Source: Nitrospirota bacterium
Lineage (GTDB): Bacteria > Nitrospirota_A > Leptospirillia > Leptospirillales > Leptospirillaceae
Length of the DNA stretch: 14,870 nt
Direction: 5' to 3'
NCBI GenBank assembly: GCA_021838585.1
Contig: JAKCDE010000027.1
Location: 1-14,870, forward strand
The notes below the pieces were generated by a model that saw only the letters and a program-made list of their open reading frames with translations, ran no database searches and was not told the origin of the DNA. The position numbers and the translations under genes were made by a program. Below, in pieces: positions 1 through 6,202 of this stretch; positions within the stretch are counted from its first letter, which is position 1, and each line of letters begins with the position of its first letter.

Positions 1-497
1 TGGAACAACAGGCAACGGAGCTCATCGTACGATGGTTTCACTTTTTGGCCGGAATCATGTGGATCGGCCTTCTCTACTACTTCAACTTTGTTCAGGGAGC
101 CTTTCTCAAGGCGGCCTCTCCCGAAGCGAAGGCGGATGCCTTCAAGCATCTCGTCCCCCGGGCCCTTCTCTTTTTCCGCTGGGCGGCCCTTTTGACCGTC
201 CTCTTCGGCCTTTCGATCCTGGGACAGCGCCACATTCTCCTTCAGGCCTACACGCTGCAGGGTGGATCCGCCATCATTGGCATGGGTGCCTGGCTCGGAA
301 CCATCATGCTTTTCAACGTCTGGGTCCTGATCTGGCCGAACCAGAAGAAGGTCATCGGTCTGGTTCCTGCCGAGCCCGCGGAAAAGGCAAAAGCCGCCCG
401 TGTGGCTTTTCTGGCCAGCCGGGTCAACGTGATGCTCTCGATCCCGATGCTGTTCTTCATGGGAGCTTCCAGCCACGGCGGAGCGCTTTTTCACTGA
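1..497 (+). CDS. PuuD-like (urate-oxidase N-terminal family) small membrane protein, 5' end cut
   Basis: The reading frame is open from base 3. Bases 1-2 (TG) are followed in frame by codons for E-Q-Q-A-T-E-L, so the start codon is probably an ATG whose A lies just outside the window, giving about 165 residues. Four hydrophobic segments are visible, near residues 13-31, 55-73, 91-112 and 142-160. The first carries the signature HFLAGIMWIGLLYYFNF, which I recognise from the N-terminal membrane domain of PuuD-type urate hydroxylases. Full PuuD proteins are longer, with more helices and a C-terminal cytochrome c domain; this protein has about half the membrane domain and no CxxCH. Activity on urate is therefore not supported, and a small membrane protein of unknown role is the safer call. 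Several histidines (H14 and those near the C-terminus) could bind metal or haem, but this is inference. A terminator follows at 531-558. Confidence 0.75.
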   Translation, partial: EQQATELIVRWFHFLAGIMWIGLLYYFNFVQGAFLKAASPEAKADAFKHLVPRALLFFRWAALLTVLFGLSILGQRHILLQAYTLQGGSAIIGMGAWLGTIMLFNVWVLIWPNQKKVIGLVPAEPAEKAKAARVAFLASRVNVMLSIPMLFFMGASSHGGALFH

Positions 498-530
498 TGG
501 AGTAACAAGAGAGTTTGTGTGTCGAAAGAA

Positions 531-558
531 AAAAGGCCAAGGGAAACCTTGGCCTTTT
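531..558. terminator. Bidirectional rho-independent terminator
   Basis: A 12-bp perfect stem, AAAAGGCCAAGG (531-542) pairing with CCTTGGCCTTTT (547-558), encloses a GAAA loop. It is followed on the plus strand by T-rich sequence (555-569) and preceded by an A-rich run (524-534) that gives a U-tract on the minus strand. It lies 34 bases after the PuuD-like gene and 45 bases after the minus-strand small ORF, so it can end both converging units. Confidence 0.9.
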
Positions 559-602
559 CTATTTTTTCTCTTTTGCCTGCTCCAGAGACCAGAGGCGAAA
601 GA

Positions 603-734
603 TCAGGCGGGAGAATGCATGTAGCTCCAGACCGAGTAAAAAAGAAGAATCCCGAAGCCGGCCTTCACGACGAGGATCAGAATCTTGAGGCGTCGGTGGC
701 GGGCATCCTCCCGGTCATCATCCCGCTGTGCCAT
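603..734 (-). CDS. Small single-pass membrane protein, 43 residues, unknown
   Basis: This short frame begins at an ATG that overlaps the end of gpmA by 17 bases and stops at TGA just before the shared terminator. The peptide begins MAQRDDDRED, has a basic stretch (HRRLK) near residue 15, then one hydrophobic helix of about 20 residues ending FYSVWSYMHSPA. The charged N-terminus before the positive cluster suggests a membrane-inserted microprotein with a cytoplasmic N-terminus. A purine stretch (GAGAAGAAG) ends about seven bases upstream of the ATG and could act as a weak ribosome site; coupling to gpmA translation is also possible. The frame extends upstream to 791, but that part is only gpmA sequence in another frame. 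No family is recognised. It could be a chance frame, though its helix and placement before the terminator favour a real gene. Confidence 0.5.
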   Translation of the reverse strand: MAQRDDDREDARHRRLKILILVVKAGFGILLFYSVWSYMHSPA

Positions 735-1380
735 CGAGTGTCTTCTTCTCCCGGATTTCGATTCCCGGAAGTTCCGGGATGGGGCTGGCACCGGGAACGA
801 TCGCGAGCCGATAGACGATGGGGGTGGCCGTAGGGATATTGACCTCGAGAATCTGTTCTTTCGTCAGGGATTCGAGCTCCATGATCATCGCCCGCAGGGA
901 ATTTCCGTGGGCAACCACAAGGCAGTTCTCTCCCTTGAGCAGGGCCGGAAGAATGGCTGTGTGGACGTAGGGGAGGACGCGGTCCTTGGTCGTTTTGAGG
1001 CTCTCGCCGCCGGGTGGGGCCACATCGTAGCTTCTCCTCCAGATGTGGACCTGCTCGTCCCCGTATTTTTTGGCCGTCTCCGCCTTGTCGAGTCCCTGCA
1101 GATCGCCATAGTGGCGTTCGTTCAAGGCTTCGGAGCGCTCTACCGGGATTCCCTTGTGCTCCGAAGTTTCCAGAATGAGATCCAGCGTCTTCTGGGCCCG
1201 CTTGAGTCCGGAGGTGTAGGCCCGGGTGACAGGGTAGGATTTAAGCCGCAGTCCGGCGCGCCGGGCCTCCTCCATGCCCAGGGGGGACAGGTCCACGTCG
1301 ACCCATCCGGTGAAACGGTTTTCCTTGTTCCAGACACTTTCTCCATGTCTGACGAGAATCAGAAGCGCTTCCTTTCCCAA
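718..1380 (-). CDS. gpmA: 2,3-bisphosphoglycerate-dependent phosphoglycerate mutase
   Basis: The protein interconverts 3- and 2-phosphoglycerate in glycolysis and gluconeogenesis through a phosphohistidine intermediate, in the cytoplasm. With the start chosen here (220 residues), LVRHGES carries the phospho-acceptor His12, NKENRFTGW matches the classical GpmA signature, ALNERHYGDLQG carries the acid-base Glu88, and VVAHGNSLRA carries the second catalytic His158. Length and motifs fit dPGM. The start is a TTG at 1378-1380 preceded by AAAGGAGAG at good spacing, which places the catalytic His at residue 12 as in E. coli. Upstream in-frame starts (ATG at 1419, GTG at 1440) would add 13 or 20 residues without a well-placed ribosome site. 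It lies 118 bases after the DUF971 gene on the same strand, so it may be in that string or have its own promoter. Confidence 0.93.
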   Translation of the reverse strand: MGKEALLILVRHGESVWNKENRFTGWVDVDLSPLGMEEARRAGLRLKSYPVTRAYTSGLKRAQKTLDLILETSEHKGIPVERSEALNERHYGDLQGLDKAETAKKYGDEQVHIWRRSYDVAPPGGESLKTTKDRVLPYVHTAILPALLKGENCLVVAHGNSLRAMIMELESLTKEQILEVNIPTATPIVYRLAIVPGASPIPELPGIEIREKKTLDGTAG

Positions 1381-1498
1381 GAGTCTCTCCTTTGTCGGCA
1401 AGTAGGGTTCCCTGACCATGGCGGGGAGGGGGAGGGACACGCCTTCCCCTGTTTTCTGGCCTTATCCTACCATATCCCTCCGCATTATCTCCCGTTCT

Positions 1499-1816
1499 TC
1501 AGAGGCGCTCCTCCCTGCAGAGATCGCAAGGGCAAAGATCCCTCAGGAGGTCGAAGGAGTAGATCCCTGTATTGTGGCCATCGGAAAATCCGATGGCCAA
1601 GGCATACTGGCCGACAAGACTCCAGGATGTCGGCCGGATGTCGGCGGGAATCGCCTCTTCCCGGACGGTTCTCTCTCCGGTCCATTCGTTGACGCAGGAG
1701 GCACAGGGACATTGAAGGCGAAGCGTCCGGGAAGAGAATAGGGACAGATGGCCATCGCGCCACTCTACCCGGATGGTTTTGGGGTCGGTCAACTCAATAT
1801 TCTGGGGAAGGATCAT
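1499..1816 (-). CDS. DUF971 protein (gamma-butyrobetaine hydroxylase N-terminal-like, HCF101 C-terminal-like)
   Basis: This 105-residue protein is a single DUF971 domain. It shows the conserved LRLQCPCASCVNEWTGER segment with Cys36, Cys38 and Cys41, and GFSDGHNTGIYSFDLLR with His81. A second cysteine cluster, CPCDLC (Cys95, 97, 100), sits at the C-terminus. In gamma-butyrobetaine hydroxylase the related N-terminal domain binds zinc through cysteines and a histidine. In plastid HCF101 the domain is fused behind an Mrp-type Fe-S carrier ATPase. An mrp gene lies upstream in this same string, which supports a role in Fe-S or metal delivery, but function is inferred from context only. The start ATG at 1814-1816 is preceded by AGGAG with five-base spacing. 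An upstream ATG at 1858 would extend it into the gap and gpsA end and is less likely. Confidence 0.85.
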   Translation of the reverse strand: MILPQNIELTDPKTIRVEWRDGHLSLFSSRTLRLQCPCASCVNEWTGERTVREEAIPADIRPTSWSLVGQYALAIGFSDGHNTGIYSFDLLRDLCPCDLCREERL

Positions 1817-1854
1817 GGACGCTCCTGTATGTGAGCCGGAAAATCTCCGGCAGG

Positions 1855-2910
1855 TCAAAGATCGTGCTCTTCCTCCGAGCGAAGGGGACGGCGCATCAGG
1901 GCGGAGAGGGTGGTTCCGAGGTCGGCATGTTCGTGGAGGATCCGGTAGACGGCCCGGGTGATGGGAAGCTCGACCCCCACCTTTTCGGCCAGGGCATGGG
2001 CCGAGGCGGCGGTGGTGACCCCCTCCGCCACCTGTCCAAGCTCAATGAGGATCGACGCCAGTGAGTGGCCCTCTCCCAAGCGAAGGCCCACACGGCGATT
2101 GCGGCTTTTGTCTCCGGTCGCGGTCAGCAACAGGTCCCCCACCCCGGCAAGCCCCGAAAAGGTCAGGGGATCCGCGCCCATCCGAACACCCAGGCGGGTC
2201 ATCTCGGCCAGGCCCCGGGTAATGAGGGCGGCGCGGGCATTGTCGCCAAGTTTCATGCCGTCGGAGATTCCCGTGGCAATGGCCAGAACGTTTTTCATGG
2301 CACCGGCGAGCTCGATTCCCCGGACGTCCCGTCGGGTATAGACCTTGAACCAGGGGGCGTTGAAGAGGTGCTGGAGGTCGCGGGCCAGCTCCGGATCCGG
2401 GGAGGCGGAGACAATGGCCGTGGGTTTTTTTTCGACGACCTCCCGGGCAAAGGAAGGTCCCGAGAGGATGGCATAGTCGTTGGGGTCCGGCGAGTAAACC
2501 TCCCGGCAGATCTCCGAAATGGTGGCGAGGGTGCTGTTCTCGATGCCCTTGGTCGCTCCCGCCAGGGGGAGCGGGCGGGGAAGGGCCTTCGCCACCCGGG
2601 ACAGAACCTCCCGGCAGGACTGGCACGGGATGGCCAGAACCAGAAGGGTTGCCCGTGAAAGCGCTTCACCCAGGTCGGGGGTGACGGAGAGGCTCTCCGG
2701 AAGAATCATTCCCGGGAGGTAGACCCGATTTTCCCGGGTCCGGGCGATATCCTGGGCCAGGATCGGATCCCTGACCCAGAGGGTCGGAGACCATCCCGCC
2801 AGGGCAAGATGCACGGCCAGGGCCGTTCCCCAGGAGCCTCCGCCCAGGATCAGGGGGGCCGGAGACGTGCCGATTCTCGAGAAGGTGCGGGGAGAGGAGG
2901 GGTTAGCCAT
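1855..2910 (-). CDS. gpsA: NAD(P)-dependent glycerol-3-phosphate dehydrogenase
   Basis: The enzyme reduces dihydroxyacetone phosphate to sn-glycerol-3-phosphate, the backbone for phospholipid synthesis, in the cytoplasm. In the 351-residue form, the N-terminal Rossmann fold has GGGSWGTALA (residues 23-32), SGPSFA lies at 150-155, the C-terminal helical domain has the catalytic Lys206 in GIELAGAMKNVLAIA, and GLAGVGDLLLTATGDKSRN lies at about 253-271. The frame is open far upstream (to 3147), but that stretch is truA in another frame. The ATG at 2908-2910 is the best start because it overlaps the truA stop as ATGGCTAA and places the Rossmann motif close to the N-terminus, although about 20 residues precede the first strand. 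No good ribosome site precedes it, so translational coupling to truA is likely. The C-terminus is an acidic EEEHDL tail. Confidence 0.95.
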   Translation of the reverse strand: MANPSSPRTFSRIGTSPAPLILGGGSWGTALAVHLALAGWSPTLWVRDPILAQDIARTRENRVYLPGMILPESLSVTPDLGEALSRATLLVLAIPCQSCREVLSRVAKALPRPLPLAGATKGIENSTLATISEICREVYSPDPNDYAILSGPSFAREVVEKKPTAIVSASPDPELARDLQHLFNAPWFKVYTRRDVRGIELAGAMKNVLAIATGISDGMKLGDNARAALITRGLAEMTRLGVRMGADPLTFSGLAGVGDLLLTATGDKSRNRRVGLRLGEGHSLASILIELGQVAEGVTTAASAHALAEKVGVELPITRAVYRILHEHADLGTTLSALMRRPLRSEEEHDL

Positions 2911-3775
2911 GGGAGTCGGTGCCGCCTTTCGCGGGAGGGAGGTCCGGAGCCACATGGGGTGAAGGATAGCAGGTTTGGGTACGCGGGTCGAACGGATCGT
3001 TGTCGTAAAGGACTCGCGCAAGGGAGAGCCCGTCCGGAGGGAGGGGTTCAACGGCACGAAATGGCGGGGGCGCGCCTTTTCGGAGAAGAGCCGGAATTTC
3101 CTCCAGAGGGCGTCGTCCCTCTCCTGCCTCGAGAAGGTATCCTCCAATCATGCGCACCATCTTGTGGAGGAAACCCGGGCCGGTCACCCAGAGAATGGCT
3201 CCGGCAGGCCGCTCTTCCCAAAGGATAGCGTCAATTCTCCTCGTGCTGTCATCGGGGAGGGAGGAGGCCACGGAGAAGTGGCGGAAGTCATGTGTTCCCA
3301 GAAAGAAAGTCGAGGCCTCCCGGGCCCGGGAGAGAAAGAAGCCGGGAGGAAGGGCGGCGGAGAAGGGGGTGGCCAGGGGGTGGAGAGAGAGACTGGCCGG
3401 GAGCCGTCGGAAGAGATAGCGGTAGATCTTCCCTCGGGCGCTGTGGCGGGCGTGAAAAGAGGAGGGAACACTGCGGCAGTCGAGGACGCGGAGGCTTCCC
3501 GGAAGTCGGGTGTTGAGGATTCGAGAAAGCCGGTCCACAGGGATGGAGAATCCCTCAGGAAGATCCGCGTGAGCCACCTGGCCCCAGGCGGAAACTCCCG
3601 CATCGGTCCGTCCGGAGCCCGTCACCCCGACCGGGGCCCGACAAAGAGTGGTCAGGGCCTCCCCCAAGACCCCCTGAACGGTCCGCCGGTTCGGCTGGAC
3701 CTGCCATCCGGAAAAATCCCGACCGTCGTAGGCCAGGAGAAGGGCGATCCGTCGGGAGGTGAGAGCAGGGCTCAG
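2903..3775 (-). CDS. truA: tRNA pseudouridine synthase A, apparent CTG start
   Basis: TruA converts uridines 38-40 of the tRNA anticodon arm to pseudouridine. The protein shows AYDGRDFSGWQVQPNRRTVQ (residues 15-34), the catalytic Asp58 in GSGRTDAGV, and a late segment FLHKMVRMIGGYLLEAGEG typical of the family. The first 36 residues, including the conserved YDG and GWQ, lie upstream of the first in-frame TTG (3665-3667), so starting there would remove essential fold. Between the in-frame stop upstream and the domain there is no ATG, GTG or TTG. A CTG at 3773-3775 overlaps the preceding gene's TGA as CTGA and has GGAGG five bases before it, so it is the best start and gives 290 residues. The 3' end overlaps gpsA by eight bases. 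Function is sure; the start codon is inferred. Confidence 0.9.
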   Translation of the reverse strand: MSPALTSRRIALLLAYDGRDFSGWQVQPNRRTVQGVLGEALTTLCRAPVGVTGSGRTDAGVSAWGQVAHADLPEGFSIPVDRLSRILNTRLPGSLRVLDCRSVPSSFHARHSARGKIYRYLFRRLPASLSLHPLATPFSAALPPGFFLSRAREASTFFLGTHDFRHFSVASSLPDDSTRRIDAILWEERPAGAILWVTGPGFLHKMVRMIGGYLLEAGEGRRPLEEIPALLRKGAPPPFRAVEPLPPDGLSLARVLYDNDPFDPRTQTCYPSPHVAPDLPPAKGGTDSHG

Positions 3776-4020
3776 GGGGCCCTCCAGGGCTCGTTTCTTC
3801 GGAGGGCCTCCCAGGCTTCCTTGAGATCGACAAAGGCTTCAAGCTCGGAAGAGAGGGCTTCTTCCCAAACCTTCCAGTCTTCCGGACTTCCGGTTGATGC
3901 GGGGGATTCCCCTCCCCCCAGAGCCTTTTCATAGGCGCGGGTGGAGAGAAAGCGGGCCTTCCTGTAATCGGTGTGCCGGGCGTCGAAGTCGGCCAGGCGC
4001 TGTACCTTGAGTGGGTCCAT
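3772..4020 (-). CDS. Hypothetical protein, 82 residues
   Basis: No family is recognised. The protein starts MDPLKVQRLADFDARHTDYR and is charged, helical-looking and without signal or membrane segments. Residues about 48-77 (EDWKVWEEALSSELEAF onward) have an amphipathic, tryptophan-rich pattern suggesting a coiled-coil or helical hairpin. The ATG at 4018-4020 has AAGGA six bases upstream, and the TGA stop overlaps the proposed CTG start of truA, so the gene seems real and coupled to truA. It follows mrp by 57 bases on the same strand. No cysteines are present, which argues against a direct Fe-S role. Function unknown. Confidence 0.7.
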   Translation of the reverse strand: MDPLKVQRLADFDARHTDYRKARFLSTRAYEKALGGGESPASTGSPEDWKVWEEALSSELEAFVDLKEAWEALRRNEPWRAP

Positions 4021-4058
4021 GGGCGTCCTTCGAGGAGAGGAAGGGGAGGGGAGTGAGT

Positions 4059-4068
4059 CCCCCCCCCC
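4059..4068. repeat. Homopolymer tract, ten C (G on the coding strand)
   Basis: Ten consecutive C bases lie in the 57-base gap between the mrp stop and the ribosome site of the 82-residue gene. Such a tract is prone to slippage in replication and in sequencing. It is not in a coding frame, so a length change would alter spacing only. Confidence 0.85.
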
Positions 4069-4077
4069 ACGGAAAGC

Positions 4078-5178
4078 TTAGGTTGCCTGGGCCAGATTTC
4101 CCAGGGTGATTGGCTGGAATTCGGAGTTGAGGATGCTGATCCGGGAGGCGATATTCCCGGCGATCTTGAGATAAGCCTCGGAGAGGGGACTCTCCGGGTG
4201 AGCCAGGCCAATGGGGCGGCCCGAGTCTCCCGCTTCGCGGATCGCCAGATCGATGGGGATTCGGCCGAGGAAGGGAACTTTGAGTTCCGCCGCGGCGTGC
4301 TCCCCGCCCCCGGTCGAGAAGATGGGGGTCTCGTGGTGGCAGTGGGGACAGTGGAAGGTGCTCATGTTCTCGACGATCCCGAGGATCGGGACGTTGACCT
4401 TCTGGAACATGGCCAGTCCGCGACGGGAGTCGGAAAGGGCCACCTCCTGGGGAGTCGTGACAATGACGGCTCCGGTGACCGGAACCAGCTGGGCCAGGGA
4501 GAGCTGGGCATCGCCGGTTCCGGGAGGCATGTCGACCACCAGGTAGTCCAGCTCGCCCCATTCCACATCCCGGATGAACTGGGTAATGATTCCATGGAGC
4601 ATGGGGCCCCGCCAAATGAGGGGGGCGCCCGGGGGGGCCATGAAGGCCATGGACATGACCGGGATGTCGTGCATCTTGGGCGGGAACCACCGGTTGTTGA
4701 TCTGCTTCGGGAGGGTCGACACTCCCAGCATCATGGGGATGTTGGGCCCGTAGACATCGGAATCGAGGATCCCCACCCGGGCGCCAAGGCGGGAAAGGGC
4801 AATGGAGAGGTTGACCGCCGTGGTGGATTTTCCGACCCCGCCCTTTCCGCTGGAAACGGCGATGACATTCTTGACCCCGTCGATGGCGGCCTTGCCTTCG
4901 CGGGCCCCTCCCCCTGTGGTCCGGGCCGTCATCCGGATATCCACCGAGGCAATGCCAGAAACCGAAGAAAGGGCTGAAAGACAGGCTTTCTTGATCTCTT
5001 CCTTCAGGGGGCAGGCGGGGGTGGTGAGGATCACCGTGAAGACGACATGGCCGTCCTTGACGGTGAGATCCTCGATCATGCCCAGGGTGACAAGATCCTT
5101 TTTGAAGTCGGGTTCGATGACGCGCCCCAAGGCCTTCATGACGCCTTCGGCGATCGTTTTGTCCTCAGACTGGCTCAT
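4078..5178 (-). CDS. mrp: Mrp/ApbC-type iron-sulfur cluster carrier ATPase
   Basis: This Mrp/NBP35-family P-loop protein is expected to bind an Fe-S cluster at a dimer interface and pass it to apo-proteins in the cytoplasm. Residues about 8-85 form the MIP18/DUF59 domain with the conserved Cys56 in TTPACPL. The ATPase domain begins near residue 103 with the deviant Walker A GKGGVGKST (111-119), then DSDVYGPNIP (139-148) and VVDMPPGTGD (214-223). The cluster-binding pair Cys277 and Cys280 lies in HCPHCHHE. At 366 residues it matches the usual Mrp length, and all key residues are present. The ATG is preceded by AAGGAGACATA, an ideal ribosome site. A 70-base gap separates it from the ISC string, so it may have its own promoter or receive readthrough. 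The position next to the isc genes fits a late step of cluster delivery. Confidence 0.96.
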   Translation of the reverse strand: MSQSEDKTIAEGVMKALGRVIEPDFKKDLVTLGMIEDLTVKDGHVVFTVILTTPACPLKEEIKKACLSALSSVSGIASVDIRMTARTTGGGAREGKAAIDGVKNVIAVSSGKGGVGKSTTAVNLSIALSRLGARVGILDSDVYGPNIPMMLGVSTLPKQINNRWFPPKMHDIPVMSMAFMAPPGAPLIWRGPMLHGIITQFIRDVEWGELDYLVVDMPPGTGDAQLSLAQLVPVTGAVIVTTPQEVALSDSRRGLAMFQKVNVPILGIVENMSTFHCPHCHHETPIFSTGGGEHAAAELKVPFLGRIPIDLAIREAGDSGRPIGLAHPESPLSEAYLKIAGNIASRISILNSEFQPITLGNLAQAT

Positions 5179-5230
5179 TATGTCTCCTTATCTCGATATC
5201 GTTGGAACACTTGGATGAATGTAAGGCTAC

Positions 5231-5259
5231 AAGAAAAGCCGACTCCGGTCACGCCGGAG
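5231..5259 (-). terminator. Possible weak terminator after the ISC operon
   Basis: Read on the minus strand, CTCCGG and CCGGAG (six-base arms, five-base loop CGTGA) flank the stop codon of the last gene and are followed after five bases by TTTTCTT. The stem is short and the T-run interrupted, so partial termination is more likely than complete. Confidence 0.4.
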
Positions 5260-5668
5260 GTTCTTCCGCCGGAGAAAAGCAAAGATCAAGCTCTTCTCGG
5301 GTGGTGGTGCCGGTTGTTCCGTCCTCTCGGAGCAGGTCAATCCGGCCTTGGGAGATACGAATGACCTGATAGAGCTTGCCCTCCCTGTCCCGGAGCTGAG
5401 GACGGAAAAGGTGCTCCCGATAGGAGAACCCCGGGTTAGGAGGGGTGTCCCGACAGAGTTCCTCAAAGGACTCGGGAGTGAGATCGGCCTCTCCGTTTCG
5501 TGCGGCCAGATAGTCCACATAGGAAGGGCGACGGTTCGACGAGGAAAAGGCCCAGAGAAGACGGGCCACAACTCCCCGGGGTGAGAGTGCCCTGCCGGGA
5601 ATCCTCTCCCGGATCCGGACCGGGTGATGCCCCCCGATCGAAAGGGGTCTTACTGGTTGTCTTTCCAT
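5249..5668 (-). CDS. Hypothetical protein at the end of the ISC operon
   Basis: No family is recognised in this 139-residue frame. The ATG at 5666-5668 overlaps the end of iscX by 19 bases with no spaced ribosome site, so it would rely on coupling. A GTG near residue 34, preceded by GGGGAG, is an alternative start giving about 106 residues. The C-terminal two thirds look like a folded soluble domain: PSYVDYLAARNGEADLTPES, then a stretch rich in beta-type residues (KLYQVIRISQGRIDLLRED) and an acidic end. There is no membrane segment, and the cysteines are too scattered to suggest a cluster site. Being the last gene after iscX suggests a lineage-specific accessory to Fe-S assembly, but that rests on position alone. 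Confidence 0.65.
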   Translation of the reverse strand: MERQPVRPLSIGGHHPVRIRERIPGRALSPRGVVARLLWAFSSSNRRPSYVDYLAARNGEADLTPESFEELCRDTPPNPGFSYREHLFRPQLRDREGKLYQVIRISQGRIDLLREDGTTGTTTREELDLCFSPAEEPPA

Positions 5669-5853
5669 TCCTCGAGCCAGGCCATCTGGATCGCCTCAAG
5701 GATCTTTTCATTCGAGGCCTTGGGGTCTCCGGTAAATCCCGGAAGAGCCAGAATCCAGCCATGCATGTCGGTGAAGCGGACCGACAGGGGGTCGGTCTCG
5801 GGATGATGCTCGTAGAGCTGGTAGCCGATCTCGTACGGGTCGTTCCAGTTCAT
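5650..5853 (-). CDS. iscX: IscX (YfhJ) iron-binding regulator of Fe-S assembly
   Basis: The 67-residue protein matches IscX along its length: MNWNDPYEIGYQLYE at the start, the acidic VRFTDMHGWILALPGF in the middle, and ASNEKILEAIQMAWLEEW at the end. IscX is a small acidic protein that binds ferrous iron and IscS and tunes cluster assembly. The ATG at 5851-5853 has GGAGG seven bases upstream, and the frame upstream of it (to 5943) is only fdx sequence. It starts 13 bases after fdx, the usual position for this gene. Its retention is notable because its known partner, IscS, has lost its cofactor site here. Confidence 0.95.
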   Translation of the reverse strand: MNWNDPYEIGYQLYEHHPETDPLSVRFTDMHGWILALPGFTGDPKASNEKILEAIQMAWLEEWKDNQ

Positions 5854-5866
5854 CGGTCGGCCTCCG

Positions 5867-6202
5867 TCAGTGTTCGTGCGAGCCCCGGGAGCAGGGGGGG
5901 ATGCGGACGGCGATGTCGCCGTTGATCCGGGCCTGGCATCCAAGTCGGGATTTGAGCGTCAGCCCCTCAGCCCGGTCAAGCTGATCCTCTTCGTCCTCTT
6001 CCATGACCGAAAGTCTGTCGAAGCCGTCCTCGACGATGACGTGGCAGGTCGAGCAGGCGCAGACCCCGCCACAATTGTGCTCCAAGGGGACGCCCGCCGC
6101 CTTGGCCGCCTCGAGGATCGAGGCATTCTCGGGGACGGTGACGGTCGTCGGGGTGAAGGGTTCGGCCAGGCGAGGGTCCGGGATGAATGAGACCTTAGGC
6201 AT
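5867..6202 (-). CDS. fdx: ISC-type [2Fe-2S] ferredoxin
   Basis: This 111-residue adrenodoxin-like ferredoxin supplies electrons for cluster assembly. The four cluster ligands are Cys44, Cys50 and Cys53 in [13 protein letters not shown], and Cys89 in SRLGCQ. Extra cysteines are at 48 and 104. The acidic segment [11 protein letters not shown] (67-77) is typical of the surface that contacts redox partners. The ATG overlaps the end of hscA as ATGCCTAA and is preceded by GGAGG at five bases. In the E. coli system this protein donates electrons to reduce the IscS persulfide sulfur, so its presence suggests that the assembly here still needs reduction even if the sulfur comes from elsewhere. Confidence 0.96.
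   Translation of the reverse strand: MPKVSFIPDPRLAEPFTPTTVTVPENASILEAAKAAGVPLEHNCGGVCACSTCHVIVEDGFDRLSVMEEDEEDQLDRAEGLTLKSRLGCQARINGDIAVRIPPCSRGSHEH

Noticed and set aside
2975..3934. Plus-strand open frame opposite truA
   Set aside because: Low-complexity Gly, Arg and Glu composition that mirrors truA codon use; no domain recognised.
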